Positions 1 through 9,114 of a DNA stretch of 64,000 nt are shown here, one piece after another. Under the pieces are notes generated by a model, which did not search any database, had not been told where the DNA came from, and worked only from the letters and a program-made list of their open reading frames with translations. The number at the start of each line of letters is the position of its first letter. The first letter of the stretch is position 1. The position numbers were made by a program, and so were the translations under genes. Source of the stretch: Flavobacterium shii (GTDB lineage: Bacteria; Bacteroidota; Bacteroidia; Flavobacteriales; Flavobacteriaceae); contig NZ_JAOZEW010000013.1 of the NCBI RefSeq assembly GCF_025847235.1, positions 1 to 64,000 on the forward strand, read 5' to 3'.

Positions 1-1
1 T

Positions 2-481
2 AATGCCCCTCTAAAAGGAAGCCTTACAGGAAGTGGAGCTATTTCTATAACAAATGGTACAGACATATTATATGCAGATGCAGTTGTTAGAGTAAATGGA
101 GGTACAAAAGGTCAGGTTTTAACTAGTAATGGTACGGATGACTCAACATGGACAACTCTAAGCGCAGCTGCTTTGAAAATAGCACATGTTAGTGGAGGTG
201 GTACACTAGATTTTGCAAATGATTTTACATTAATTAATGCAGTTGGTTTTACAGGAATTGTAAACTTTATATTGCCTACTCCAACAGATCCAGTATTAAT
301 AGGAAAGGTATATAATATTAAACGTACTGATGCTGATAGTAATGCGATTGTAAAAATTGTTGCTGCAAGCGGAATAATTGATGTAAATGATACAGAGATG
401 ACTCTAGGAGAAGCAAGTACAGTTCAATTAATGTTAGAATCTGTTGCACCGGTAAGATGGTTGCTAGTTTATAAATTCTAA
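2..481 (+). CDS. C-terminal part of a secreted surface/fibre-like protein (start outside window)
   Basis: The reading frame is open from base 2, so this is the 3' end of a longer gene. A TTG at 173 is only an internal codon. The visible 159 residues begin NAPLKGSLTGSG and contain GGTKGQVLTSNGTDDSTW, a motif nearly repeated in the next gene (GGTAGQVLTSNGSSSAAW), which is typical of long exported fibre or adhesin-like proteins of flavobacteria. The last ~100 residues look like a small beta-rich terminal domain ending WLLVYKF. There is no recognisable T9SS sorting tail or enzymatic motif. A strong terminator follows directly, so it ends its transcript. Function is unknown; a surface location is inferred from the family style. 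Confidence 0.75.
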   Translation, partial: NAPLKGSLTGSGAISITNGTDILYADAVVRVNGGTKGQVLTSNGTDDSTWTTLSAAALKIAHVSGGGTLDFANDFTLINAVGFTGIVNFILPTPTDPVLIGKVYNIKRTDADSNAIVKIVAASGIIDVNDTEMTLGEASTVQLMLESVAPVRWLLVYKF

Positions 482-502
482 TAAAGTTAAATATTTTATT
501 TT

Positions 503-531
503 AAAAGCAGAGACATATAGTCTCTGCTTTT
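503..531 (+). terminator. Rho-independent terminator after the partial surface gene
   Basis: A 12-bp perfect stem (503-514 pairing with 520-531) with loop ATATA, flanked by A and T runs, lies 22 bases after the stop codon of the upstream gene. Confidence 0.9.
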
Positions 532-950
532 TTTGTTACAATAATTTTGTTTAACCACAGTCTTAATATTTGTAAAAGAGGGAGAATCAATATTGGAATT
601 GTTATAAGCTAAAACCTTAATTTGTATCAAACTAGATATAATGACTTTTGCTTGATGAGGAAAAAAAACAAGATTAAAGTTTTTATGTACTTGCCATAAT
701 TCCTTAGTAGAAAAATATTTTCTTTTTTTTTCAAATATGGAAATCTCAACAATTAGAAAAGCAGAAAGAATAGCTGTTTTCTACCTTTTAATGAATGATT
801 TAAAGTGTGATTTAATATGTCTTAATCTACAAGTCTAAAAACTTTTACTGGTAAACATTTTTACAACTATTAAAGAACTTTGCACATCAGAAAAAAGTGT
901 TCAAATGACTAAAAAGTTACACAATAGTATTAATAAAATTCAAGTTAAAA
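532..950. other. AT-rich intergenic region upstream of the collagen-like gene
   Basis: About 420 bases with no credible ORF. It must hold the promoter of the 951 gene, but I find only a weak candidate: GAACTTTG at about 875-882, one base off TAnnTTTG, without a good TTG partner. No hairpin or repeat stands out. Confidence 0.5.
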
Positions 951-3900
951 ATGGAATTTAAAAAGAAAATAGCATTAACGTTTGCTGTGATGGGAGCAGG
1001 TATTTTTGTTTCCAATGCGCAAACAGGAATCGGGACTAACAATCCAGATAATTCGGCTCAATTAGATGTTTATTCTAATAAAAGGGGGGTGTTGTTACCA
1101 AGACTTCAATTGGTTAGAACAACAGAGCAAGGGCCTGTAACAGGACCTGTTGCAAGTTTGTTGATCTACAATACTTCTACTATTAATGATGTAACACCTG
1201 GTTTTTACTACTGGGAGGGTACTAAATGGGTAAGAATTGCAAGAAGTGATGAATCTACTTTTGCAAATCTTACTCCTGATGAGAAAGCTTCTTTAAAAGG
1301 AGATATTGGACCTGAAGGCCCTAAAGGGGATACGGGATCAGTTGGAAAAGATGGTACTTCTGTGACTATCAAAGGTTCTAAAAGTAGCGAAAGTTTATTA
1401 CCTGATACCGGTAATGCTGTAGGAGATGGTTATATCATCGCTGGAAATTTATGGGTATGGGATGGAGCTAAATTTAATAATGTAGGTCCTATTCAGGGTC
1501 CTAAAGGAGATGCTGGAGCACAAGGTATTCAAGGCTTAGTTGGAGCAACTGGAACACAAGGTACTGCTGGAGCAAAAGGAGATAAAGGTGATACTGGATT
1601 ACAAGGTATTCAGGGTTTAGCCGGAGCAACTGGAACACAAGGTACTGCTGGAGTAAAAGGAGATAAAGGTGATGCTGGACTGCAAGGTATTCAGGGTTTG
1701 GCTGGAGCAACTGGAGCACAAGGTACCGCTGGAGCTGTAGGAGCAAAAGGTGATGCTGGATTGCAAGGTATTCAGGGTATCCAAGGTTTAGTTGGACAAA
1801 CTGGAGCAAAAGGAGATAAAGGTGATAAAGGTGATACTGGATTACAAGGTATTCAGGGTTTAGCCGGAGCAACTGGAACACAAGGTACTGTTGGAGCAAA
1901 AGGAGATAAAGGTGATGTTGGATTACAAGGTATTCAGGGTTTAGCTGGAGCACAAGGTACTGCTGGAGTAAAAGGAGATACTGGTTTACAAGGTATTCAA
2001 GGTTTAGTTGGAGCTACCGGAGTGCAAGGTCTTAAAGGAGATACAGGATTAGTTGGTAAAGATGGTACCTCTGTGACTATCAAAGGTTCAAAAGATAGTC
2101 AAAGTTTGCTGCCTGTTACAGGTAATGTTATAGGAGATGGTTATATCATCGCTGGAAATTTATGGGTATGGGATGGAACTAAATTTAATAATGTAGGTCC
2201 TATTCAGGGGCCTAAAGGAGATGCTGGAGTACAAGGTATTCAAGGTTTGGCTGGAGCAACTGGAGCACAAGGTACTATTGGATCCACTGGGGCAAAAGGA
2301 GACAAAGGAGATGCAGGAACACAAGGTATTCAAGGCTTAGTTGGAGCAACTGGAGCTGTTGGAGCAGCTGGTGCAAAAGGTGATGCTGGAGTACAAGGTA
2401 TTCAAGGTTTAGCCGGAGCTACTGGAGCACAGGGTACTGCCGGAGCAAAAGGAGATAAAGGCGATGTAGGAATACAAGGTATTCAAGGTTTAACTGGAGT
2501 ACAAGGTCTAATCGGATTAACTGGAGCGACTGGAGCAAAAGGAGATACTGGATTATCTGGTGCTACAGTAACAAGATACAACCTTACATCTACAAATTCT
2601 GCACTTAGTATTACTGGTGCCGGAAAAGTTATGGATGCTAATACAACTATGGATATTTCGGGTGGTACAGCAGGACAAGTCTTAACCTCAAATGGATCAA
2701 GTTCAGCTGCTTGGAAAGCGGTAACTGGCGATAATTTAGGAAATCACATTGCTACACAAGATTTAGTGATGAGTGCCAGAAATATTAATGGTGCTCTTAA
2801 TGTAACAGCAAGTGGTACTGTAACGGCTGCTAATGTTGCCGCAACAACAAAAGTTACTACTCCTGCTGCTCAAATTACAACAGGTGCTGGTTTGAATAAA
2901 ATTGCAACATCAGATGCTGCTGGTAATGTAGTATGGACAGATCCTGCAACTATTGCTGCAAAAGGAGATGACTTAGGGAATCATACTGCAACTAAAACTT
3001 TAAATATGGTCAATAATAATATTGATAATATTTTAAATGCTAATGTTTGGAATGCAGTTGCAATATTTGATCAAAATAAATCTCTTCCTAATTATTTCTC
3101 TTTAAATAAAAAGAATGGAATATTTAACATATCTAATAACAAAAGTAATCTAAATCTTTTGTCAATTGATGAAAATAACAGTACTACAAGTGTACGGTTC
3201 TTAAAAATTAACAACGGTACAGATAATGCCCCTGCTGTAGCAGGTAAGATTGCAATGTCTGCAGATGCTGAAGGGAGTGTAATATGGACTGATCCTGCAA
3301 AAATTGCTACAAAAGCTTCTTGGTTTGATGTTGATACTAAAGCTGCTGCAACTGCAAATACCCAAAGTATTTATCAAATGAGTACAAATATGGGTATTGG
3401 TACGGCAACACCGCATGCACAATTACAATTAGGAAACTCTGTTTCTGATAGAAAAATTGTTATGTATGAGGACGCTAATAACGATAATCAGTTTTATGGT
3501 TTTGGAGTACAGAGTAGTTTGTTGAAATTACAAGCACCGGCGTTTAGTTTTAACTCAGCTGTTGATGCTACATCTTCTAAAGAGTTAATGCGTCTTAATG
3601 CAGCGGGACTTGGTATTGGTACCACAAAACCATCTAATGCTTTACATGTTGTAGCAACTACTAACCCACTGCGTTTAGAAGGTTTGCAAAATGGGCTAAT
3701 AGCAAATACGCTTTTATCTGCAGACGCAAATGGTGTAGTAACTAAAGTACCGGTAGGTACTTCTGGCCAAGCTTTAACTACAGATGCTTCCGGAAAAATG
3801 GCTTGGTCCAATGTTCCAGGTGATAATTTAGGAAATCATACGGCTACTCAAAATTTAGAGATGAGTAATAAAGATATTAATAATATTAATTCAGCAAATG

Positions 3901-4883
3901 TTAATAATCAGATTGTGTTCACTGATAGAACTAAAGCAAATACAAAAACGACTTATTTGTATAAACAAGATGGTTTTGTAAATATTTGGAATCAGGCGAG
4001 TAATAGAAATGATTTAGCAATTAATGAAACTACAGGAAAAACTACTTTAACAGCTATGCAAATTGTACAAGGGACTGATGGTGTTACTCCTAAAGCAGGT
4101 TATCTAGCTACTTCATTAGATACTGCCGGTAATATAGTATGGAAAGATCCTGCAACTATTGTCGCAAAAGGAGAGACAATTACTTCATTACTGTATAATG
4201 GAGCAAACAATTCATTGATCTACACAAATGAAGCAGGTAATGCTTTAGAGTATAAATTAACGGATCTGGTTTCTGGTGCTGAAACACTTACTAGTTTAGT
4301 GGTTAATACCAATAATGGTACATTAGATTATAAAGATGAAAAAAACAGAGTAAATCAGCTTGATATTGCGGCTGCAGTAAAAGAACCTTGGTTTAGTTCA
4401 ACAACTAACAAAGGTGCAACATTAAATACTGAGTCTATATATACAAACGGATGGGTAGGAATTGGATATAAAACGCCATCTACAGCACCTAATGAAAAAT
4501 TAAGAGTAAATGGTGCCATCTCGACAGTGAATACTTACTATGCAGATTACGTTTTTGAAGATTATTTTAAAGGTTTTTCAAATATCAAAGCCGAGTATAA
4601 ATTTAAGCAGCTATCTGAAATAGAAGCTTACATCAAGAAAAACAATCACTTGCCAGGGATAACGCCAATTACAGAATTGGAGAAAACTAAAGAAGGATAT
4701 TCATTTAATATGTCAGAATTATCAGTACAGTTACTAGAGAAAACGGAAGAAATTTATCTTCATATTATTGAGCAAAACAAACAATTGGAAGCAAAAGAAG
4801 CAGAGATCAAAGAATTGAAAGCAGCGACAGAAGCTATGAATGTGCGTTTAGCAAAAGTAGAGAAATTACTTGAAAATAAATAG
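951..4883 (+). CDS. Secreted collagen-like, coiled-coil surface fibre protein (1310 aa)
   Basis: Residues 1-23 form a signal peptide (hydrophobic core, then NAQ), followed by TGIGTNNPDNSAQLDV, a common start of exported fibre-like proteins in Bacteroidota. From about residue 118 to 537 runs a Gly-X-Y collagen-like tract rich in GDKGD and GIQGL, built from ~27-residue units and interrupted once near residue 371 by a second copy of a non-collagen module (DGTSVTIKG...GYIIAGNLWVWDG) that also precedes the tract. The middle has several LGNHTATQNL-type modules. The C-terminus holds a conserved tail (FKQLSEIEAYIKKNNHLPGI) and a coiled coil from about 1264 to 1310. This suggests a trimeric stalk or adhesin. 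No T9SS sorting domain is evident, so the route to the surface is unclear. Confidence 0.85.
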   Translation: MEFKKKIALTFAVMGAGIFVSNAQTGIGTNNPDNSAQLDVYSNKRGVLLPRLQLVRTTEQGPVTGPVASLLIYNTSTINDVTPGFYYWEGTKWVRIARSDESTFANLTPDEKASLKGDIGPEGPKGDTGSVGKDGTSVTIKGSKSSESLLPDTGNAVGDGYIIAGNLWVWDGAKFNNVGPIQGPKGDAGAQGIQGLVGATGTQGTAGAKGDKGDTGLQGIQGLAGATGTQGTAGVKGDKGDAGLQGIQGLAGATGAQGTAGAVGAKGDAGLQGIQGIQGLVGQTGAKGDKGDKGDTGLQGIQGLAGATGTQGTVGAKGDKGDVGLQGIQGLAGAQGTAGVKGDTGLQGIQGLVGATGVQGLKGDTGLVGKDGTSVTIKGSKDSQSLLPVTGNVIGDGYIIAGNLWVWDGTKFNNVGPIQGPKGDAGVQGIQGLAGATGAQGTIGSTGAKGDKGDAGTQGIQGLVGATGAVGAAGAKGDAGVQGIQGLAGATGAQGTAGAKGDKGDVGIQGIQGLTGVQGLIGLTGATGAKGDTGLSGATVTRYNLTSTNSALSITGAGKVMDANTTMDISGGTAGQVLTSNGSSSAAWKAVTGDNLGNHIATQDLVMSARNINGALNVTASGTVTAANVAATTKVTTPAAQITTGAGLNKIATSDAAGNVVWTDPATIAAKGDDLGNHTATKTLNMVNNNIDNILNANVWNAVAIFDQNKSLPNYFSLNKKNGIFNISNNKSNLNLLSIDENNSTTSVRFLKINNGTDNAPAVAGKIAMSADAEGSVIWTDPAKIATKASWFDVDTKAAATANTQSIYQMSTNMGIGTATPHAQLQLGNSVSDRKIVMYEDANNDNQFYGFGVQSSLLKLQAPAFSFNSAVDATSSKELMRLNAAGLGIGTTKPSNALHVVATTNPLRLEGLQNGLIANTLLSADANGVVTKVPVGTSGQALTTDASGKMAWSNVPGDNLGNHTATQNLEMSNKDINNINSANVNNQIVFTDRTKANTKTTYLYKQDGFVNIWNQASNRNDLAINETTGKTTLTAMQIVQGTDGVTPKAGYLATSLDTAGNIVWKDPATIVAKGETITSLLYNGANNSLIYTNEAGNALEYKLTDLVSGAETLTSLVVNTNNGTLDYKDEKNRVNQLDIAAAVKEPWFSSTTNKGATLNTESIYTNGWVGIGYKTPSTAPNEKLRVNGAISTVNTYYADYVFEDYFKGFSNIKAEYKFKQLSEIEAYIKKNNHLPGITPITELEKTKEGYSFNMSELSVQLLEKTEEIYLHIIEQNKQLEAKEAEIKELKAATEAMNVRLAKVEKLLENK
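1500..2560 (+). repeat. In-frame tandem repeats encoding the collagen-like tract
   Basis: Imperfect ~81-bp units (27 codons), with shorter 9-codon variants, recur through the gene. They are broken at about 2050-2210 by a non-repeat module that is almost identical to the one at about 1350-1500. All length changes seen keep the frame. Confidence 0.85.
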
Positions 4884-4962
4884 TTAAGTGTTTTATTGTG
4901 AATGGTTTAGTGTGTTTTTTACATGCGAAAATGATTAATATAAATTTTTAAATAATAAGATT

Positions 4963-7419
4963 ATGAAAATACATGCATATTCGATGCGAAAGATCGCTTT
5001 AGCAGTGATCGTATTTTTGATTAGTATCAGTTCTGTGTTCGCACAGGCTGATAACTCAAAAATAAAAGATGGAACAGTAACCAACGGTGCCGAAAGGGCG
5101 AAGTCTGGTGCTATATTAGAACTAGAAAGTAATAGTAAAGGAATGTTAATTTCCAGACTAACAACTCCTCAAAGAGATGCTATAATACCTGCTAACTTAA
5201 GCAACGGATTATTAATTTTTAACATAACAACCGGATGTTTCGATTATTGGAATCAGGTACAGGCAATGTGGTTAAGTATGTGTGGTTCTCAACCACCGGC
5301 TACAGCTACGATTTCGACTGGAGACTGTAGCAAAGCAATTGTTAACGGTACTTATAAACAAGGTACAGCCTTAACAGGATCAAATTACTTATCTGTAGCT
5401 GTTACCGTAACACAACCGGGTACTTATACTATATCTGCAAATACTGCAAATGGGTACTATTTTAGTACAAACGGTGCTTTTCCTGCAGCAGGTTCTTATG
5501 TATTAACACTTGCAGGTGTGGGTACTCCTAATAAAGGATACGATACAGGAAACGCGGGAGATGCAGTAACCATCACTCTTAATGGTACAGTGGTTTCTTG
5601 TAAACCTAATGTTTTTGTTGCAAAAGCAGATGTTAATTTTGTGTTAACATGTAATACTGTAGCCTCAGCAGGTTCTTATAATATTGGTTTGCCTTTAACA
5701 AATGCAAATAAATTAACATTAAGTCTTAATGTTGGTACTGTAGGATATTGGTCTATAAACACCAATACGGTTAACGGATATTCTTTTACAGGATCAGGAA
5801 CATTTACTACTACAGGGGTTCAAACAGTAGAGTTGTTAGGTACAGGTACGCCATTGGCATCTGGAGCAAACAGTTTTACAATTAGCTCAAATGCTGCTAC
5901 AGTAGGTACGTGTAACAATATTGTTATTAATGTTGCTCCGGTAGCGTATGCATTAAATTGTAGTACAGCAACACAAAGTGGAGTATATATGGTAGATACG
6001 CAGTTAATCGCTGCCAATAAAATTGTATTGCCTATTAATGTTACCGCAACGGGTAAAGCAACGATATCTACCAATACGGTAAATGGTATGACTTTTACCA
6101 CTGGCGAGATTAATCTTTCTGCTTTAGGGCAGCAATCTGTTACATTATTGGGTACTGGTAAGCCTACAACAGCAGGAGTTTCAGCTTTTACAGTTTCTGG
6201 AACTACAGGAGCAACAGCTTCATGTGCATTAAATGTTACGGTAGGGGCACAACCTATATCATATGCCATAAATTGTGGATCTATAACAACAAGTGGCTCT
6301 TATATGCCGGGTACTGCAATGACGGCGGCAAATACAATGACGGTTCCGGTTACGGTAACCTATCCTGGAGCGTATACAATGAGTACAAATACCCAAAACG
6401 GTATAACGTTTTCTGCATCAGGTACATTTTCTACTGCAGGAACTCAAAGTGTGGTTATGACTGCTACAGGTACACCAACAAATGCTAGTACGTATACTTT
6501 TAGCATAACGTCCAACAGCACAAGTGCGGCATGTACTAAGAGTGTAGATTTTGGTTCTCGTGCAATGAACGTACTTTTGCTTAATTTTGGTGGCTTCTAT
6601 AATGGTGATGTTGGTATTAAAACGATGCTTAATTCAAAAATTAATTATTCGCTTAGTGGTACTTGTGCAGTTAATGATGTCAAAGTATTTACAACTACCA
6701 TTGGTTCGGACGATGCTAGTGCTACTTCATTAAAAAACACAATTAATACAAACAAAATAGATGTTATATTATATCAGGATGGAGCTGCAGCGAACACATT
6801 ATCAAATAATAATGTACTAAATGTTGTTAAAGATTTTATAAATAATAAAAAAGGAGTAGTAATATATGGTGTTGGAGCTGGTGGTGAAATGGGAGATCAG
6901 ATTGCAAAATTAGCAAATGCTGTAAACTCAATGACAGGAGCAAGTATGGGGGCTAAAGCTTATAATTACCCTGAGGGTAATAATTTAAAACCTGTACCTC
7001 TTTATAAATTTTCTATCGCCGCTGATGCGACATTATCGGGGCCTTTTGGAAATGTTAAAAATCGTTTTTTTGGAGGTTTTAATAATGTTAATAGTCCACT
7101 TTTTAATAATGTCCCTTTAAATATTACTATTTTAGCGACTCTGGATGGTGATAATAGTTCTGTTGAGGTTTTTAAACATAATGAATTAGGATTTGTTTAT
7201 GTTGGTAGTATGTATAATTTATTTGGAGTACCTGGAGATACTTCTTATGAAGCTTTTCCATTATCTGTTTCAGCAACCGGTATACCTCTAGGAAAAGAAG
7301 ATTATGCTGGCGGCGCTCGCAGTACCACAGTTTATAATAGCGTATTAGCTGCAAATACATTTGCATGGGCATTTAGTTATGCAACAGCGAATACAAATAT
7401 TAATTATCAAATTAAGTAA
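4963..7419 (+). CDS. Secreted repeat protein with a C-terminal Rossmann-like domain (818 aa)
   Basis: The signal peptide is MRKIALAVIVFLISISSVFA from Met8; the ATG at 4963 adds seven residues and 4984 is a plausible alternative start. Residues ~40-115 resemble the N-terminal segment of flavobacterial fibre proteins (AILELESNSKGMLISRLTTPQRDAI). Four to five ~95-residue beta-rich modules follow, each with a Cys near its start, a TNTxNGxxF strand and a GTGTP turn. The last ~280 residues change character (MNVLLLNFGGFYNGDVGIKT, then IDVILYQDGAA and GVVIYGVGAGGEMG), which resembles a Rossmann-like or ThuA/GATase-like alpha/beta fold. No catalytic Cys-His is visible, so that is only a structural guess. 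It lies 79 bases after the collagen-like gene and ends at a terminator. Confidence 0.75.
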   Translation: MKIHAYSMRKIALAVIVFLISISSVFAQADNSKIKDGTVTNGAERAKSGAILELESNSKGMLISRLTTPQRDAIIPANLSNGLLIFNITTGCFDYWNQVQAMWLSMCGSQPPATATISTGDCSKAIVNGTYKQGTALTGSNYLSVAVTVTQPGTYTISANTANGYYFSTNGAFPAAGSYVLTLAGVGTPNKGYDTGNAGDAVTITLNGTVVSCKPNVFVAKADVNFVLTCNTVASAGSYNIGLPLTNANKLTLSLNVGTVGYWSINTNTVNGYSFTGSGTFTTTGVQTVELLGTGTPLASGANSFTISSNAATVGTCNNIVINVAPVAYALNCSTATQSGVYMVDTQLIAANKIVLPINVTATGKATISTNTVNGMTFTTGEINLSALGQQSVTLLGTGKPTTAGVSAFTVSGTTGATASCALNVTVGAQPISYAINCGSITTSGSYMPGTAMTAANTMTVPVTVTYPGAYTMSTNTQNGITFSASGTFSTAGTQSVVMTATGTPTNASTYTFSITSNSTSAACTKSVDFGSRAMNVLLLNFGGFYNGDVGIKTMLNSKINYSLSGTCAVNDVKVFTTTIGSDDASATSLKNTINTNKIDVILYQDGAAANTLSNNNVLNVVKDFINNKKGVVIYGVGAGGEMGDQIAKLANAVNSMTGASMGAKAYNYPEGNNLKPVPLYKFSIAADATLSGPFGNVKNRFFGGFNNVNSPLFNNVPLNITILATLDGDNSSVEVFKHNELGFVYVGSMYNLFGVPGDTSYEAFPLSVSATGIPLGKEDYAGGARSTTVYNSVLAANTFAWAFSYATANTNINYQIK

Positions 7420-7452
7420 ATTATAATAGAAGATTCTAAAAAATCAATTAGC

Positions 7453-7480
7453 AAAAGCTATATCGAAAGATGTAGCTTTT
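7453..7480 (+). terminator. Rho-independent terminator after the 4963 gene
   Basis: A 12-bp stem (one G-U pair) is closed by a GAAA tetraloop: 7453-7464, loop 7465-7468, 7469-7480. A short T-rich stretch follows. It closes the surface-protein transcript. Confidence 0.85.
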
Positions 7481-7818
7481 CCTGTTTTAGTTTGTTATCT
7501 ATTGTAACTGTTTTTATTAGGATCATTTGTCCTGAAGGCTTTGTCTTGAACCTGATCACTTTTTTCTTCAAGAACAAAGAAGCCTAACGGAATTATACCA
7601 AAAAAGGTAATCTAATCTTTACCACTTATTTTTTAGTACAAATCGGTTCTTTTTGGAAGCAGAGAATCTTATAAAAAAAGAGTAAAATTAGCAGTTAATA
7701 TTATGTTAAGCTCTGTTTTATTAGAAATAGCAAGCGGTATATTTTAAATAATCATCTTTTAAAAATGTAACAATAATGAGGAAGGGAAGAATGAGAGCTT
7801 CAAGAGACAAGATTTTGA

Positions 7819-7922
7819 GAGGCAAGATGCTAGACTTTGAGAAAAAAGAGGATAGACTAGGAGATAATAGATGAAAGAAACAAGACTGGATCTGAAAACT
7901 GAGACTAAAATCTCAAAGCTTA
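7819..7922 (+). repeat. Left arm of a ~105-bp inverted repeat flanking the PhyH-like gene
   Basis: This purine-rich segment is the reverse complement of 8991-9100, with two substitutions near its outer end and one 6-base indel near its inner end. The two arms enclose exactly one gene, 7996-8916. Confidence 0.9.
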
Positions 7923-7979
7923 ACCGCAAAGTGCGTATCCCGAGGCTTCGGCATCGGGATACGCACTTTGCGGTTAAGC
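7918..7979. repeat. 26-bp perfect inverted repeat with a nested GC/TTCG loop
   Basis: Arm 7918-7943 is perfectly complementary to 7954-7979. The 10-base spacer itself can form a GC-TTCG-GC hairpin. It lies 16 bases past the stop codon of the minus-strand gene 7996-8916, so it could end that transcript as a very stable hairpin, although no clear U run follows on that strand. The motif ATCCCGA/TCGGGAT recurs at 15787-15818 and near 10642-10662. Confidence 0.85.
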
Positions 7980-7995
7980 CACTGAATACCGAAAC

Positions 7996-8916
7996 TCAAA
8001 TCCATTCCTCGGCACTCTTAAAATTATCGGGAAAATAGGTAAGATACTGAACCATTCTGGGTGTTGCACCTTGGTTTGGTGTGGCACAATGAGGTAATGT
8101 ATTATTCCATATTATAAAGTCACCAGCATTACCAATTATAGGTACAGGTTCTAAAGATTTGATAGCTTTTTCTCTGGGATTTTCATCAGGTTCCAGGTTA
8201 TCGAGCCAGTAATCTATTTTATTATGAAATCCTGGGACACAATGAAAGGCACCCTCATGGGGGCCACAATCGGTGAGGTAGAGGAGGCCTTGTAGTCCAA
8301 AAGGAATAGGTCTTTTTAAACTGGTATCCCAATGAAGCGGGCTTCCTGTAAAAACAAAATCTTTGGTATCTGGAGGACTAAAGCTTACTTTATCAATAGA
8401 CTTATATATATTACTAGTATTATAAAGTTGTTCGTAAGCTTTCTTTATTCGGGGGGAGAACCTGTTTTTGTTTAATGTTTCATGATCCGAAAAATTAAGC
8501 ATCAATCCCTTTTGTTCCGGATGTCTTATATACCAAGACTCCATGTCGTTAGGATCTATTTTTAAGAAATCCAAAATCGCTTGCTGCGTATCTTCACAAT
8601 CTTGTTTAGAGATAACGTTTTTTACGATAATATAGCCATTCTCATCCCAAAATTCAAGATCATCCTCCGAGAGAACATTATCTATAACCTCATTATAATC
8701 AGTGATTATATCCTTCTTTCTTTTATTTACCCAATTTTTAAAAGTTTCAAAATTGGGTTTTTCAAAGTATAGAAATTGTAGCGTATCTTCCATGCTAATT
8801 CCCAATTGGTATAGGGTTTCAATCTCTTTATTCCATGTATTAGTTTCATTTTTGGCAGAAACGGAGGAAGGCTCCAAAGCTTGTCTCCATAGTTTTTCAA
8901 GAATAGTCCAGGGCAT
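7996..8916 (-). CDS. Phytanoyl-CoA dioxygenase (PhyH) family Fe(II)/2-oxoglutarate oxygenase
   Basis: The 306-aa product has the metal-binding facial triad expected of PhyH enzymes: H195 and D197 in SPLHWDTSL, and H276 in LPHCATP. R287 (GATPRMVQ) is placed to bind 2-oxoglutarate. The core covers roughly residues 85-295 (ENGYIIVKNVIS to YLTYFP); the N-terminal 80 residues are extra and may bind substrate. PhyH proteins hydroxylate CoA esters or small metabolites; the substrate here cannot be told. No signal peptide, so cytoplasmic. The gene stands alone between long inverted repeats, downstream of a Hint-like gene on the same strand but separated from it by 198 bases of repeat DNA. Confidence 0.85.
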   Translation of the reverse strand: MPWTILEKLWRQALEPSSVSAKNETNTWNKEIETLYQLGISMEDTLQFLYFEKPNFETFKNWVNKRKKDIITDYNEVIDNVLSEDDLEFWDENGYIIVKNVISKQDCEDTQQAILDFLKIDPNDMESWYIRHPEQKGLMLNFSDHETLNKNRFSPRIKKAYEQLYNTSNIYKSIDKVSFSPPDTKDFVFTGSPLHWDTSLKRPIPFGLQGLLYLTDCGPHEGAFHCVPGFHNKIDYWLDNLEPDENPREKAIKSLEPVPIIGNAGDFIIWNNTLPHCATPNQGATPRMVQYLTYFPDNFKSAEEWI

Positions 8917-8990
8917 TTTTTATATTCAGTTTTTAGTTATAGTATTCAGTTTCAGTATTCAGTATTGAGTGGTTTAACCGCAAAGGTCGC

Positions 8991-9100
8991 TAAGCTTTGA
9001 GATTTTAGTTTCAGTCTCAGTTTTCAGATCCAGTCTTGTTTCTTTCATCTATTATCTCCTAGTCTATCCTCTTTTTTCTCAAAGTCTTGCCTCTTGCCTC
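8991..9100 (-). repeat. Right arm of the ~105-bp inverted repeat flanking the PhyH-like gene
   Basis: Reverse complement of 7819-7922 apart from two substitutions and a 6-base insertion. The stretch just before it (8917-8970) carries short tandem AGTATTCAGT-like repeats. Confidence 0.9.
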
Positions 9101-9114
9101 TCTCAACTCCCATC

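Larger units (their letters stand above)
7481..7995. other. Intergenic region with repeat arm and strong palindrome
   Basis: About 515 bases without a convincing gene. It contains the left copy of a ~105-bp inverted repeat (7819-7922) and an overlapping 26-bp perfect palindrome (7918-7979), both described separately. The rest is AT-rich and unremarkable. Confidence 0.6.

Noticed and set aside
1501..1953. 150-codon minus-strand ORF rich in Leu, Gln and Tyr
   Set aside because: It is the antisense of the collagen-like repeats; its repeating composition comes from the Gly-X-Y codons on the other strand.
1500..2560. Regularly spaced repeats that might suggest a CRISPR array
   Set aside because: The repeats are in frame, encode Gly-X-Y, vary in length and have no unique spacers or cas genes.
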